Below are positions 1-6,213 of a stretch of DNA of 12,253 nucleotides, piece after piece. This DNA comes from JAMOBE01 sp039908285 (GTDB lineage: Bacteria > Pseudomonadota > Alphaproteobacteria > Rhodospirillales > Rhodospirillaceae). Made by a program: the position numbers and the translations under genes. A model generated the notes under the pieces. That model was not told the DNA's origin, did no database searches, and worked only from the letters and a program-made list of their open reading frames with translations. The stretch's first letter is position 1. Each line of letters starts with the position of its first letter. The stretch covers positions 1-12,253 of the forward strand of contig JAMOBE010000106.1 of the NCBI GenBank assembly GCA_039908285.1, in the 5' to 3' direction.

Positions 1-1
1 G

Positions 2-103
2 GCCGCCCGAGCGCGCGCCAGGGGATACCGCAACACAACAACCTTTGCGACAATCATCTACCTCATCGCCGCGCCCCTGGGCGACATCCTCGTTTCCACC
101 TGA
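2..103 (+). pseudogene. C-terminal remnant of a transposase (possibly ISL3-like), cut by the window edge
   Basis: Frame 2 is open from the window edge to a TGA at 101-103 and gives about 33 residues. They contain an ARGYRNTTTF stretch followed by a hydrophobic IIYLIA segment. An Ala-Arg-Gly-Tyr/Phe-Arg motif followed by a short hydrophobic helix is typical of the extreme C-terminus of ISL3-type transposases. Only the tail is visible, so the family is tentative and I cannot tell whether the missing part is intact. It overlaps the recombinase-like frame that ends at 444, so one of the two is not a normal coding end, which suggests old mobile-element debris. Treat the assignment as an inference from a short motif. 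Confidence 0.35.
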
Positions 104-428
104 AACGTCGAAGAACCCAGTTGGAGTCCAGGCAGCGCACCTCGTTCAGGGCGATCGCCGAGACCGAGGGCATCAGCCACTCCTATGTGGCACGCATCTT
201 CCGCCTCTCTTTCCTGGCCCCCGACATCGTCGAGGCGATCCTGAAAGGTCGCCAGCCCGTCGTGCGAAGGCACGCCTTACGGCGTGACGGTTTCGAACTG
301 TCCTCCCTGATGGCCGATTTCCCTGACGAGTGGGAGAGGCAGAGAGAGGTGCTCGGGTTTCCGATTGGCACGAATTCGACAAAACCCCTTCACGAGGAAA
401 CGACGAGAGCGGAAAATCCAGGACAGGC

Positions 429-434
429 AATAAT
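429..434 (+). promoter_or_regulatory. Candidate -10 element for the vsr-methyltransferase unit
   Basis: AATAAT matches the TATAAT consensus at five of six positions and lies 35 bp before the chosen vsr start, which would give a leader of roughly 30 nt. No good -35 hexamer is present 16-18 bp upstream. The site sits inside the tail of the recombinase remnant. It is a weak call on sequence alone. Confidence 0.25.
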
Positions 435-469
435 CGGTACATGAGCCGTGAACGGGATGGTTGAAACGG

Positions 470-880
470 ATGGTCGACGTCATTTCACCTGAAGCGCGAA
501 GTGCGCTGATGGCCCGCGTGAAAGGCTGGAACACGAAGCCAGAGATGGTCGTCAGGAGTCTGACGCATGGGCTCGGGTTTCGCTTCCGACTGCATCGTCG
601 CGATCTTCCCGGCACCCCCGATCTGGTGTTTCCCGGCCGGCGCAAGGTAATCTTCGTTCACGGATGTTTCTGGCATAGGCACGCTGGCTGCAAACTCGCA
701 GCCGAGCCAAAGACAAGACAGGAGTTCTGGACGCGCAAGTTTCAGGATAATGTTGAAAGGGACCGCACGGCTCGGGAGTCCCTGGAGGCGGCCGGTTGGA
801 AGGTGCTGGTCGTCTGGGAGTGCCAGACCAGGGCGCCCGCCGGCCTTGCCGAGCGGCTATCGGAGTTCTTGTCGGAATGA
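470..880 (+). CDS. vsr: Very short patch repair (Vsr) endonuclease
   Basis: Vsr nicks DNA 5' of the T in T:G mismatches that arise when 5-methylcytosine deaminates. In defence clusters Vsr-like proteins may instead act as restriction nucleases. The protein has 136 residues, typical for the family. The PGTPDLVF strand carries Asp51, and HGCFWHRHAGC carries His64, Cys66, Trp68, His69, His71 and Cys74. A WEC motif ends at Cys118. These match the catalytic Asp51 and His69 and the zinc-ligand pattern of E. coli Vsr almost residue for residue. The ATG at 470 was chosen over a TTG at 461 because the family's N-terminus begins at about this point and the numbering then agrees. The Shine-Dalgarno is weak. 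The stop overlaps the methyltransferase start as ATGA, the usual pairing of Vsr with a cytosine-5 methylase. All key residues appear intact. Confidence 0.95.
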   Translation: MVDVISPEARSALMARVKGWNTKPEMVVRSLTHGLGFRFRLHRRDLPGTPDLVFPGRRKVIFVHGCFWHRHAGCKLAAEPKTRQEFWTRKFQDNVERDRTARESLEAAGWKVLVVWECQTRAPAGLAERLSEFLSE

Positions 881-2337
881 CAATGCTGGGAAGGGAGCCA
901 TGGCACTGGACTGAAGCGGTGCGTAGAAAATGTGATCGCATTTCCGCTGGTCACAAGCCAACTGTGTTTGATATGTTCTCTGGCTGTGGCGGCTTTTCCC
1001 TGGGTTTCCAGAGAGCCGGCTTCAACATCCTCGGAGGCATCGACATCGATCCCGAGGCGGCAGCATCCCACGAGACCAATTTCAGGGGAGTGGCACTGCC
1101 ACGAAAGCTTGAGGATTGTGGGGCGTATGCACGCGATATCACCAGCGTTCAACCGCTTGATCTGACGGGTCTGTTCGGACCTGACGATGGAGTGGACGCC
1201 GTGGACGTGCTGATCGGTGGCCCTCCCTGCCAATCATATGCCCGCGTCGGGCGGGCGAAGCTGCGTGAAATCGCCGATAAACCCGATGCATACAAGGTCG
1301 ATCCAAGGGGGAGCCTCTATCTTCGATACATAGAGTACGTCCGCAGGCTTGCGCCTCTCGTCATCGTCATGGAAAACGTTCCCGACGTTCTGAATTACGG
1401 CGGGCACAATATCGCGGAGGAAACGGCCAACGTTCTGGAAGACGTTGGTTACGAGTGCCGCTATACCCTGTTGAACGCGGTGTATTATGGCGTTCCCCAG
1501 ATGCGGGAACGTATGTTTCTGATCGCCTATCATCGACTTCTCCAGACCGATGTACGTTTTCCCGAGCCTACCCATTGCCTCGAACTGCCCAGGGGCTACC
1601 TCGGTACCCGTCAGGTTGCGCTCCGGCGCGACCAGCCTCCCCATTATCTTTCGCCACCTTCCACGCGCCCGGAGCTTGAGCCGGCGGTAACGACGAAGGA
1701 AGCGCTCGCCGATCTGCCCCGGATCACGGATCACCGCGAAGGCGGATACCCACCCAGAAACCTCAGGCTGGGCGCAACCCGGCAATACCGGGAGGGCCAA
1801 CCCAATGCCTATGGCAGGCAGATGCGATACTGGCCGGGCTTTGAGAGCACGGAGGTGACCTGTCACGTTACACGGCGCCTTCCCAGGGATTACAGGATCT
1901 TCGAACAGATGAAACCTGGTGACGAGTATCCACAGGCTCTCGAATTGGCGAAACGCCTGTTTGAGCAGCACGTCGAACAACTGCGGAGGGCTGGCCAGAA
2001 CCCGGGAGACGTGGAGTTGGACGAGGTCCGTCGAAAATTCGTACCGCCCTACGATGCAGGCAAGTTTCCCAACAAGTGGCGCAAGATGGAAGCGGATCAG
2101 CCGGCAAGGACCGTGATGGCCCATCTTGGCAAGGACTCATACTCCCATATCCACTTTGACAGTACTCAGGCCAGAACGATTTCCGTGAGGGAGGCCGCAC
2201 GACTGCAATCGTTTCCGGATGGGTTTGTCTTCGCCGGGGCCATGAATGCGGCGTTTCGCCAGATCGGAAACGCCGTTCCGCCGTTGTTGGCCTGGCGGAT
2301 TGCGGAAAAGATAATGGCTGACGCTCTTCGATCGTGA
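877..2337 (+). CDS. DNA (cytosine-5-)-methyltransferase
   Basis: This enzyme transfers a methyl group from S-adenosylmethionine to C5 of cytosine within a specific site. Visible motifs, numbered from ATG 877, are motif I VFDMFSGCGGF (30-40, SAM binding), motif IV GGPPCQS with catalytic Cys118, motif VI MENV (Glu166), motif VIII QMRER (208-212), motif IX with RE at 438-439 and QSFPDGF, and motif X QIGNAVPP (462-469). Motifs VIII and IX are about 230 residues apart, so the target-recognition region is large and its site specificity cannot be read from sequence. The frame stays open upstream to 796, inside vsr, but the ATG at 877 forms an ATGA overlap with the vsr stop and gives a normal 486-residue protein. 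ATG 883 is an alternative. In this context it probably marks host DNA for the downstream effector genes, and Vsr handles its deamination damage. Confidence 0.95.
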   Translation: MTMLGREPWHWTEAVRRKCDRISAGHKPTVFDMFSGCGGFSLGFQRAGFNILGGIDIDPEAAASHETNFRGVALPRKLEDCGAYARDITSVQPLDLTGLFGPDDGVDAVDVLIGGPPCQSYARVGRAKLREIADKPDAYKVDPRGSLYLRYIEYVRRLAPLVIVMENVPDVLNYGGHNIAEETANVLEDVGYECRYTLLNAVYYGVPQMRERMFLIAYHRLLQTDVRFPEPTHCLELPRGYLGTRQVALRRDQPPHYLSPPSTRPELEPAVTTKEALADLPRITDHREGGYPPRNLRLGATRQYREGQPNAYGRQMRYWPGFESTEVTCHVTRRLPRDYRIFEQMKPGDEYPQALELAKRLFEQHVEQLRRAGQNPGDVELDEVRRKFVPPYDAGKFPNKWRKMEADQPARTVMAHLGKDSYSHIHFDSTQARTISVREAARLQSFPDGFVFAGAMNAAFRQIGNAVPPLLAWRIAEKIMADALRS

Positions 2338-2356
2338 GTATCACCATCTCCGGCTG

Positions 2357-2383
2357 TTGACACGGTGCGGGTTATGTAAGACT
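2357..2383 (+). promoter_or_regulatory. Candidate promoter for the sigma-led operon: perfect -35, poor -10
   Basis: A perfect TTGACA lies at 2357-2362 in the 160-bp gap between the methyltransferase and the sigma-factor gene. The best partner is AAGACT at 2378-2383 (15-bp spacer, three of six matches), which is poor. A strong -35 with a weak -10 would fit a promoter needing help from an activator, but the hexamer could also be chance. It is the only gap in the cluster large enough for an internal promoter. Confidence 0.35.
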
Positions 2384-2386
2384 CTT

Positions 2387-2413
2387 TCCGCACTGAATGC
2401 GTCAGAATGCGGA
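2387..2413. repeat. Short inverted and direct repeats, possible operator
   Basis: TCCGCA at 2387-2392 is the exact reverse complement of TGCGGA at 2408-2413. Between and across these arms the heptamer GAATGCG occurs twice, at 2395-2401 and 2405-2411, ten bases apart and so on the same helical face. They lie just downstream of the candidate promoter for the sigma gene, a normal place for a repressor or autoregulator site. The arms are only 6 bp, so chance is possible. Confidence 0.3.
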
Positions 2414-2497
2414 CTAGGTGGGCAGGGTGAAACCATCTCGCGAAGTGGCGATGATAGTGCATCCGAAAAAGATAGCTGACGGAGATTGACGGAACAC

Positions 2498-4711
2498 ATG
2501 AACCATCAACACTCCGTTGTCACGAAGCCGCTGTCGCCATTGTTCAGGATGGCGATCCTTACCGGCGTGAAGGCGGCCGTGCAGGTCCAGGTGCATCAGG
2601 GGGTCGATGTCAACGCGAGGGATGACAAGGGCAGATCGCCGCTCATGCTTGCGGCTTCACGGGGACATGCGGAGATTTGTCGCCTCCTTGTCGATGCTGG
2701 CGCGGATCCTGCTCTGCGGGACGATGATGGAAACGACGCTCTGGCGGTCGCCGTCACGCATGGAAAAAGCGCAGCCGAGGCGGTACTGAGGGAATATCTC
2801 CCTATTCTGCCAGTTGTTGAATCATTGCCGGAGCATGCCGAGACGAACGCCGAATCCGACGAGTTCGATCTTTCCGTCTGGGAAGAGGACGTGGAGACCC
2901 CGCCGCCTCCGGGTGATCCCACCTGTGTGGCCGAGGCTGGTGTACTTCAGCATCTGATTTCCCGCCACGTGCCAATCGACACCGACGAGGACTGGTCCGA
3001 CGTCGAGATCAATCTGCCGGAACTGCTCGGAGGACGCCGCCGGAGAATCCTGAATGCGGATGATGAGGGAATGGCGTCGATCCGGGCGCTGTTTCTGGCC
3101 GGCCTGCGGGACGGCAGAGTCCCGATCAGGCGGATTGCCGAAGTGATTCCAGGCCTCCAGCGATCGGTAGCCTATCCGGACGGCAGAGCGCGACTGCGGC
3201 GGGGTGACGATCCGACACCACGGCACATGGACGAGGAAGAGGTACCTGACGCCGGGTTTGAGGATCGGTTGCGCACCGTTCTGGAAGATCTCGGCATCAT
3301 GGTCGATGAGTCGCCAATCGCTCCCGACATATCCGACCCACCAGATGACGAACCCGACGATGATTTGGACGACCAGGTGGCCGAAGCGCTCGCGTTTCTC
3401 CGAAATCTTGATTCGTCGTCGGCCGAGCCGTTGGCGCACTACTACAGGGACATCGGCGAGAAGAGGGTCCTGTCCCGCGAAGAGGAAACGGCCCTGGGAA
3501 GGGTGATCGAGACTGGCATGAATGAAGCTCTCGGCGCCGTCGCGCGGAGTCCCGCTGCGTTGGCCGAAATATTCAGCACCGCGGAACGGCTGGAACGGGG
3601 TGAGTTGCGCCTTGATGCCATGGTGGAAGGAGACGCTGCCGATGACGAGGATGACGCCGATGACGAAGCGAGTGCCACCGACGTCAGTGTCATGTCCGAT
3701 GGTGGCGGGATCGTTCCCTCACCGATTCCGCCCGATCTTCAGGAACGGTTGAACAGGATCCGTGACATCCACGCCGGTTTGGCCCGGGCGTCGACCGGGG
3801 TGGAACATTGCCGGCTGCTCGATGCCATGCGGGACGAACTGTTTGCGCTTGGCCTTTCAGCAGAGTTTCTGGCGCGTCTCCGCGACATCGTCGGCAGGGA
3901 TGCGTCCGCCGGCGAGGCCCGGCGACTGATGGCGTTCGGGCTGGAGAAAGCCAGGCAGGCGAAACGGGACCTGGCGGAAGCCAATCTCAGGCTCGTCGTC
4001 TCGGTGGCGCAGAAGTACGGCGGCCTGCCGCTCATGGATAGAATTCAGGAAGGCAACATCGGGCTCCTGAAAGCGGTGGAACGCTTCGATTATCGGCTTG
4101 GATTCAAGTTTTCCACATATGCGACGTGGTGGATCAGGCAGGCCATCACACGGGCGGTCGCCGACAGGTCGCGAACAATCCGTGTCCCGGTTCATATGGC
4201 TGGGGATGTGCGCAAGGTGCAGAAGGCGTTTGATAACGCCACGATCCTGATGGGGCGGTCTCCGACGGCGGCGGAACTGGCCGATATGCTTTCGATGCCG
4301 GAGGACCGGGTCAGGAAAATTCTGCGCGTTCCGGAGGAGCCCATATCGCTCGACATGTCGGATGGCGACGGTTCGTTTCCTGCTGACGATATCGAGGACG
4401 GTGCCGCCGTGAATGCCGAGGACGTCGTCATTGAAGCTTCTTTGCGGACCGCGGTGAGGGATGTCCTGAACGGTCTGAGACCGAAGGAGGCGGCTATCCT
4501 GCGCATGCGCTTCGGAATAGGCATGGACGATGCCCACACGCTTGAGGAGGTTGGCCAGAAATTCGGCGTCACCCGCGAACGCATTCGTCAGGTGGAAGCC
4601 AAGGCACTGCGGAGGTTGGCGCATCCGTCACGGTCGAAACGGCTGCGCGGCCACTTCGGGAACGTCAGACCCAGGGGACCCCAGGACGATGACGATGATG
4701 ACGCAGCATAG
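2498..4711 (+). CDS. Ankyrin-repeat RpoD-like sigma-70 factor
   Basis: This is a primary-type sigma factor with extra N-terminal ankyrin repeats, 737 residues from ATG 2498. Residues about 14-102 form two to three ankyrin repeats (RSPLMLAASRGHAEICRLL, then AGADPALRDDDGNDAL). Region 1.1-like sequence lies near 192-272, ending in FEDRLRTVLEDLGIMVDE. Region 1.2 is at about 310-345 (EPLAHYYRDIGEKRVLSREEE), followed by an acidic non-conserved region. Region 2 is at about 495-565, with IQEGNIGLLKAVERF for core binding, the melting pair Trp544-Trp545 and Gln548 for -10 contacts. Region 3 begins near 570, the sigma finger is at about 614-634, and region 4.2 has TRERIRQ at 692-698 for -35 contacts. 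The tail is acidic (DDDDDD). A TTG at 2486 also opens the frame, but ATG 2498 has a better-placed GGA. It is the first gene of the effector operon. Ankyrin repeats usually bind proteins, so a sensing or regulatory role is inferred. Confidence 0.93.
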   Translation: MNHQHSVVTKPLSPLFRMAILTGVKAAVQVQVHQGVDVNARDDKGRSPLMLAASRGHAEICRLLVDAGADPALRDDDGNDALAVAVTHGKSAAEAVLREYLPILPVVESLPEHAETNAESDEFDLSVWEEDVETPPPPGDPTCVAEAGVLQHLISRHVPIDTDEDWSDVEINLPELLGGRRRRILNADDEGMASIRALFLAGLRDGRVPIRRIAEVIPGLQRSVAYPDGRARLRRGDDPTPRHMDEEEVPDAGFEDRLRTVLEDLGIMVDESPIAPDISDPPDDEPDDDLDDQVAEALAFLRNLDSSSAEPLAHYYRDIGEKRVLSREEETALGRVIETGMNEALGAVARSPAALAEIFSTAERLERGELRLDAMVEGDAADDEDDADDEASATDVSVMSDGGGIVPSPIPPDLQERLNRIRDIHAGLARASTGVEHCRLLDAMRDELFALGLSAEFLARLRDIVGRDASAGEARRLMAFGLEKARQAKRDLAEANLRLVVSVAQKYGGLPLMDRIQEGNIGLLKAVERFDYRLGFKFSTYATWWIRQAITRAVADRSRTIRVPVHMAGDVRKVQKAFDNATILMGRSPTAAELADMLSMPEDRVRKILRVPEEPISLDMSDGDGSFPADDIEDGAAVNAEDVVIEASLRTAVRDVLNGLRPKEAAILRMRFGIGMDDAHTLEEVGQKFGVTRERIRQVEAKALRRLAHPSRSKRLRGHFGNVRPRGPQDDDDDDAA

Positions 4712-6206
4712 GTCCCGCCATGCGCCGCCCCGGGCCGGGGCGATGATCGAGGCGCTGCGCGGCCTGGGCTATTCGACGGCCACCGCACTCGCCGACATCG
4801 TGGACAACTGCATCGCCGCCGGGGCCACGCATGTTGATCTGCAGTTCTCGAGGCCGGCTGGAACGGCAGTCATTTCGGTGCTGGACGATGGCTGCGGCAT
4901 GGCGGATGCCGAACTGGAACGGGCCATGCGGCTTGGCGACAGGAGCCCTCTGGATGACAGGGACTCCCACGATCTCGGTCGCTTCGGCCTTGGGCTGAAG
5001 ACGGCGTCATTCTCGCAATGCCGCCGTCTCACGGTTGCCAGCATGAAGGACGGCCATCTCTCGTGCCTGCGCTGGGATCTGGATGTGCTGGCCGCCAGTC
5101 CCGACGATGGATGGCACCTTCTGGAAGGCCCTGCGGAAGGCTCCGAACCTCTCCTGGAGAGCCTGCGGAGTGTCGGCAGGGGAACGCTCGTGCTTTGGGA
5201 GCGGCTCGACCGGATCATCACGCCCGGGTTTTCCGAACAGGATCTTCACGATCTCATGGACCGCGTCGAGCGCCACCTGGCGATGGTCTTCCATCGCTAC
5301 CTTGATGCTCCTCGGCCAGAGTTGCGCCTGAACATCAATGGTCGGCCCGTGGCACCCTGGGATCCCTTTCTGGCGGATCATCCCGCCACATGGACCTCGC
5401 CAGGCGTGTCACTGGGTTCGGTCAGGGGCGACGTCGAGGCTCAGGGCCACGTTCTGCCTCACAAGGATCGTCTCGACGCGGCCGTGTACGAGTCGGCCGC
5501 CGGGCCGGATGGCTGGACGGCCCAGCAGGGGTTCTACGTCTATCGCAACAGACGACTTCTGGTTGCCGGAAGCTGGCTCGGACTCGGCCAGTGCCGTTCC
5601 TGGACGAAGGAGGAGGCGCATCGTCTCGCCCGTATCCGGCTCGATATTCCGAACTCCGCGGATGCCGACTGGAAGATCGACATCCGCAAGTCGACGGCGC
5701 GCCCGCCGGTGTCGCTACGCCCCCGACTGATTCGTCTCGCGGAGGATATCCGCGCACGGGCACGTCAGGTCTTCGCCCACAGGGGGCAGCCGACCCGCAC
5801 GGGTGACGGTCGTCCGGTGACCCAGGCGTGGCGTACCGAGCATTTCGGCGGCGGGATGCACTACCGCATCGACGAGAGGCACCCGGCCGTCAGGACCGTG
5901 CTGGACGAGGCCGGGCCTCTGCTGCCTCAGATCAGGGCGATGCTCCGGGTGATCGAGGAAACGGTCCCTGTCCAGAGGATCTGGCTCGACACGACCGAGG
6001 GACGCGAAACTCCCCGGACCGGCTTCGCCGGTGAAGCTCCGGCCGAGGTAACGGCGGTGCTCGAGGTCATGTACCGGAACCTTGTCCGCAGAAAGAATCT
6101 GGCCCCGGCGCTTGCGCGGGAACAGCTCCTTCACACCGAGCCATTCCACAATTATCCGGACCTGGTCGCGGCGCTGCCGGACGAGCCCGAGGCCCCCGGG
6201 GAGTAA
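4689..6206 (+). CDS. MORC/MutL-like GHKL ATPase (paraMORC)
   Basis: GHKL ATPases of this family bind ATP in a Bergerat fold and are thought to clamp on or remodel DNA-protein complexes. Numbered from 4689, the N-box ALADIVDNC has Asp36 at the general-base position and Asn40 for magnesium. The G1 box is DDGCGM (Asp67, Gly70) and the G2 box is LGRFGLGLK (100-104). These are followed by KTASFSQ, typical of MORC-like proteins. About 350 further residues hold the expected S5-like and family-specific C-terminal part. Length is 505 residues. Candidate starts are ATG 4689, 4695 and 4698, all inside the 3' end of the sigma gene. The frame stays open to 4530 but the upstream part is a shadow of the sigma gene. 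The overlap implies translational coupling with the sigma factor, and the Z1 gene follows after 7 bp. Family assignment is firm, the exact start is not. Confidence 0.88.
   Translation: MTMMTQHRSRHAPPRAGAMIEALRGLGYSTATALADIVDNCIAAGATHVDLQFSRPAGTAVISVLDDGCGMADAELERAMRLGDRSPLDDRDSHDLGRFGLGLKTASFSQCRRLTVASMKDGHLSCLRWDLDVLAASPDDGWHLLEGPAEGSEPLLESLRSVGRGTLVLWERLDRIITPGFSEQDLHDLMDRVERHLAMVFHRYLDAPRPELRLNINGRPVAPWDPFLADHPATWTSPGVSLGSVRGDVEAQGHVLPHKDRLDAAVYESAAGPDGWTAQQGFYVYRNRRLLVAGSWLGLGQCRSWTKEEAHRLARIRLDIPNSADADWKIDIRKSTARPPVSLRPRLIRLAEDIRARARQVFAHRGQPTRTGDGRPVTQAWRTEHFGGGMHYRIDERHPAVRTVLDEAGPLLPQIRAMLRVIEETVPVQRIWLDTTEGRETPRTGFAGEAPAEVTAVLEVMYRNLVRRKNLAPALAREQLLHTEPFHNYPDLVAALPDEPEAPGE
6198..6203 (+). 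promoter_or_regulatory. Ribosome binding site for the Z1-domain gene
   Basis: GGGGAG lies 10 bp before ATG 6214 and overlaps the last codons of the ATPase gene. It supports starting the Z1 gene at 6214 rather than at 6082, from where the same frame is already open. Confidence 0.6.
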
Positions 6207-6213
6207 GCTGTCC

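Larger units (their letters stand above)
1..444 (+). pseudogene. Remnant of a serine-recombinase C-terminal helix-turn-helix region, 5' end outside window
   Basis: Frame 1 is open from the window edge to TGA 442-444. The recognisable part begins near the TTG at 121. A helix-turn-helix (FRAIAETEGISHSYVARIF) is followed by a hallmark LAPDIVEAILKGRQP and then an FPDEWERQREVLGF-like end. This order matches the C-terminal tail of large serine recombinases and related stand-alone proteins of alphaproteobacteria. The catalytic resolvase domain is absent. The frame upstream of 121 does not look like this family, and the last 28 or so residues (roughly 361-444) are unfamiliar. It is therefore most likely a decayed or recombined fragment. 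A short HTH protein starting at TTG 121 is an alternative. It records past site-specific recombination at the island edge. Confidence 0.5.

Noticed and set aside
796..876. Upstream extension of the methylase frame into vsr
   Set aside because: The added 27 residues are unlike C5 methylases and would overlap vsr by 85 bp. ATG 877 forms the typical ATGA overlap.
1234..2124. 296-codon minus-strand frame antisense to the methylase
   Set aside because: No domain is seen, and the plus-strand methylase motifs occupy the same bases.
4530..4688. Upstream extension of the ATPase frame
   Set aside because: It lies within the conserved region 4 coding sequence of the sigma factor, and the Arg/Pro-rich translation is a frame shadow.
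6082..6213. Upstream extension of the Z1 frame
   Set aside because: It overlaps the ATPase C-terminus. ATG 6214 has a clear Shine-Dalgarno and a natural N-terminus.
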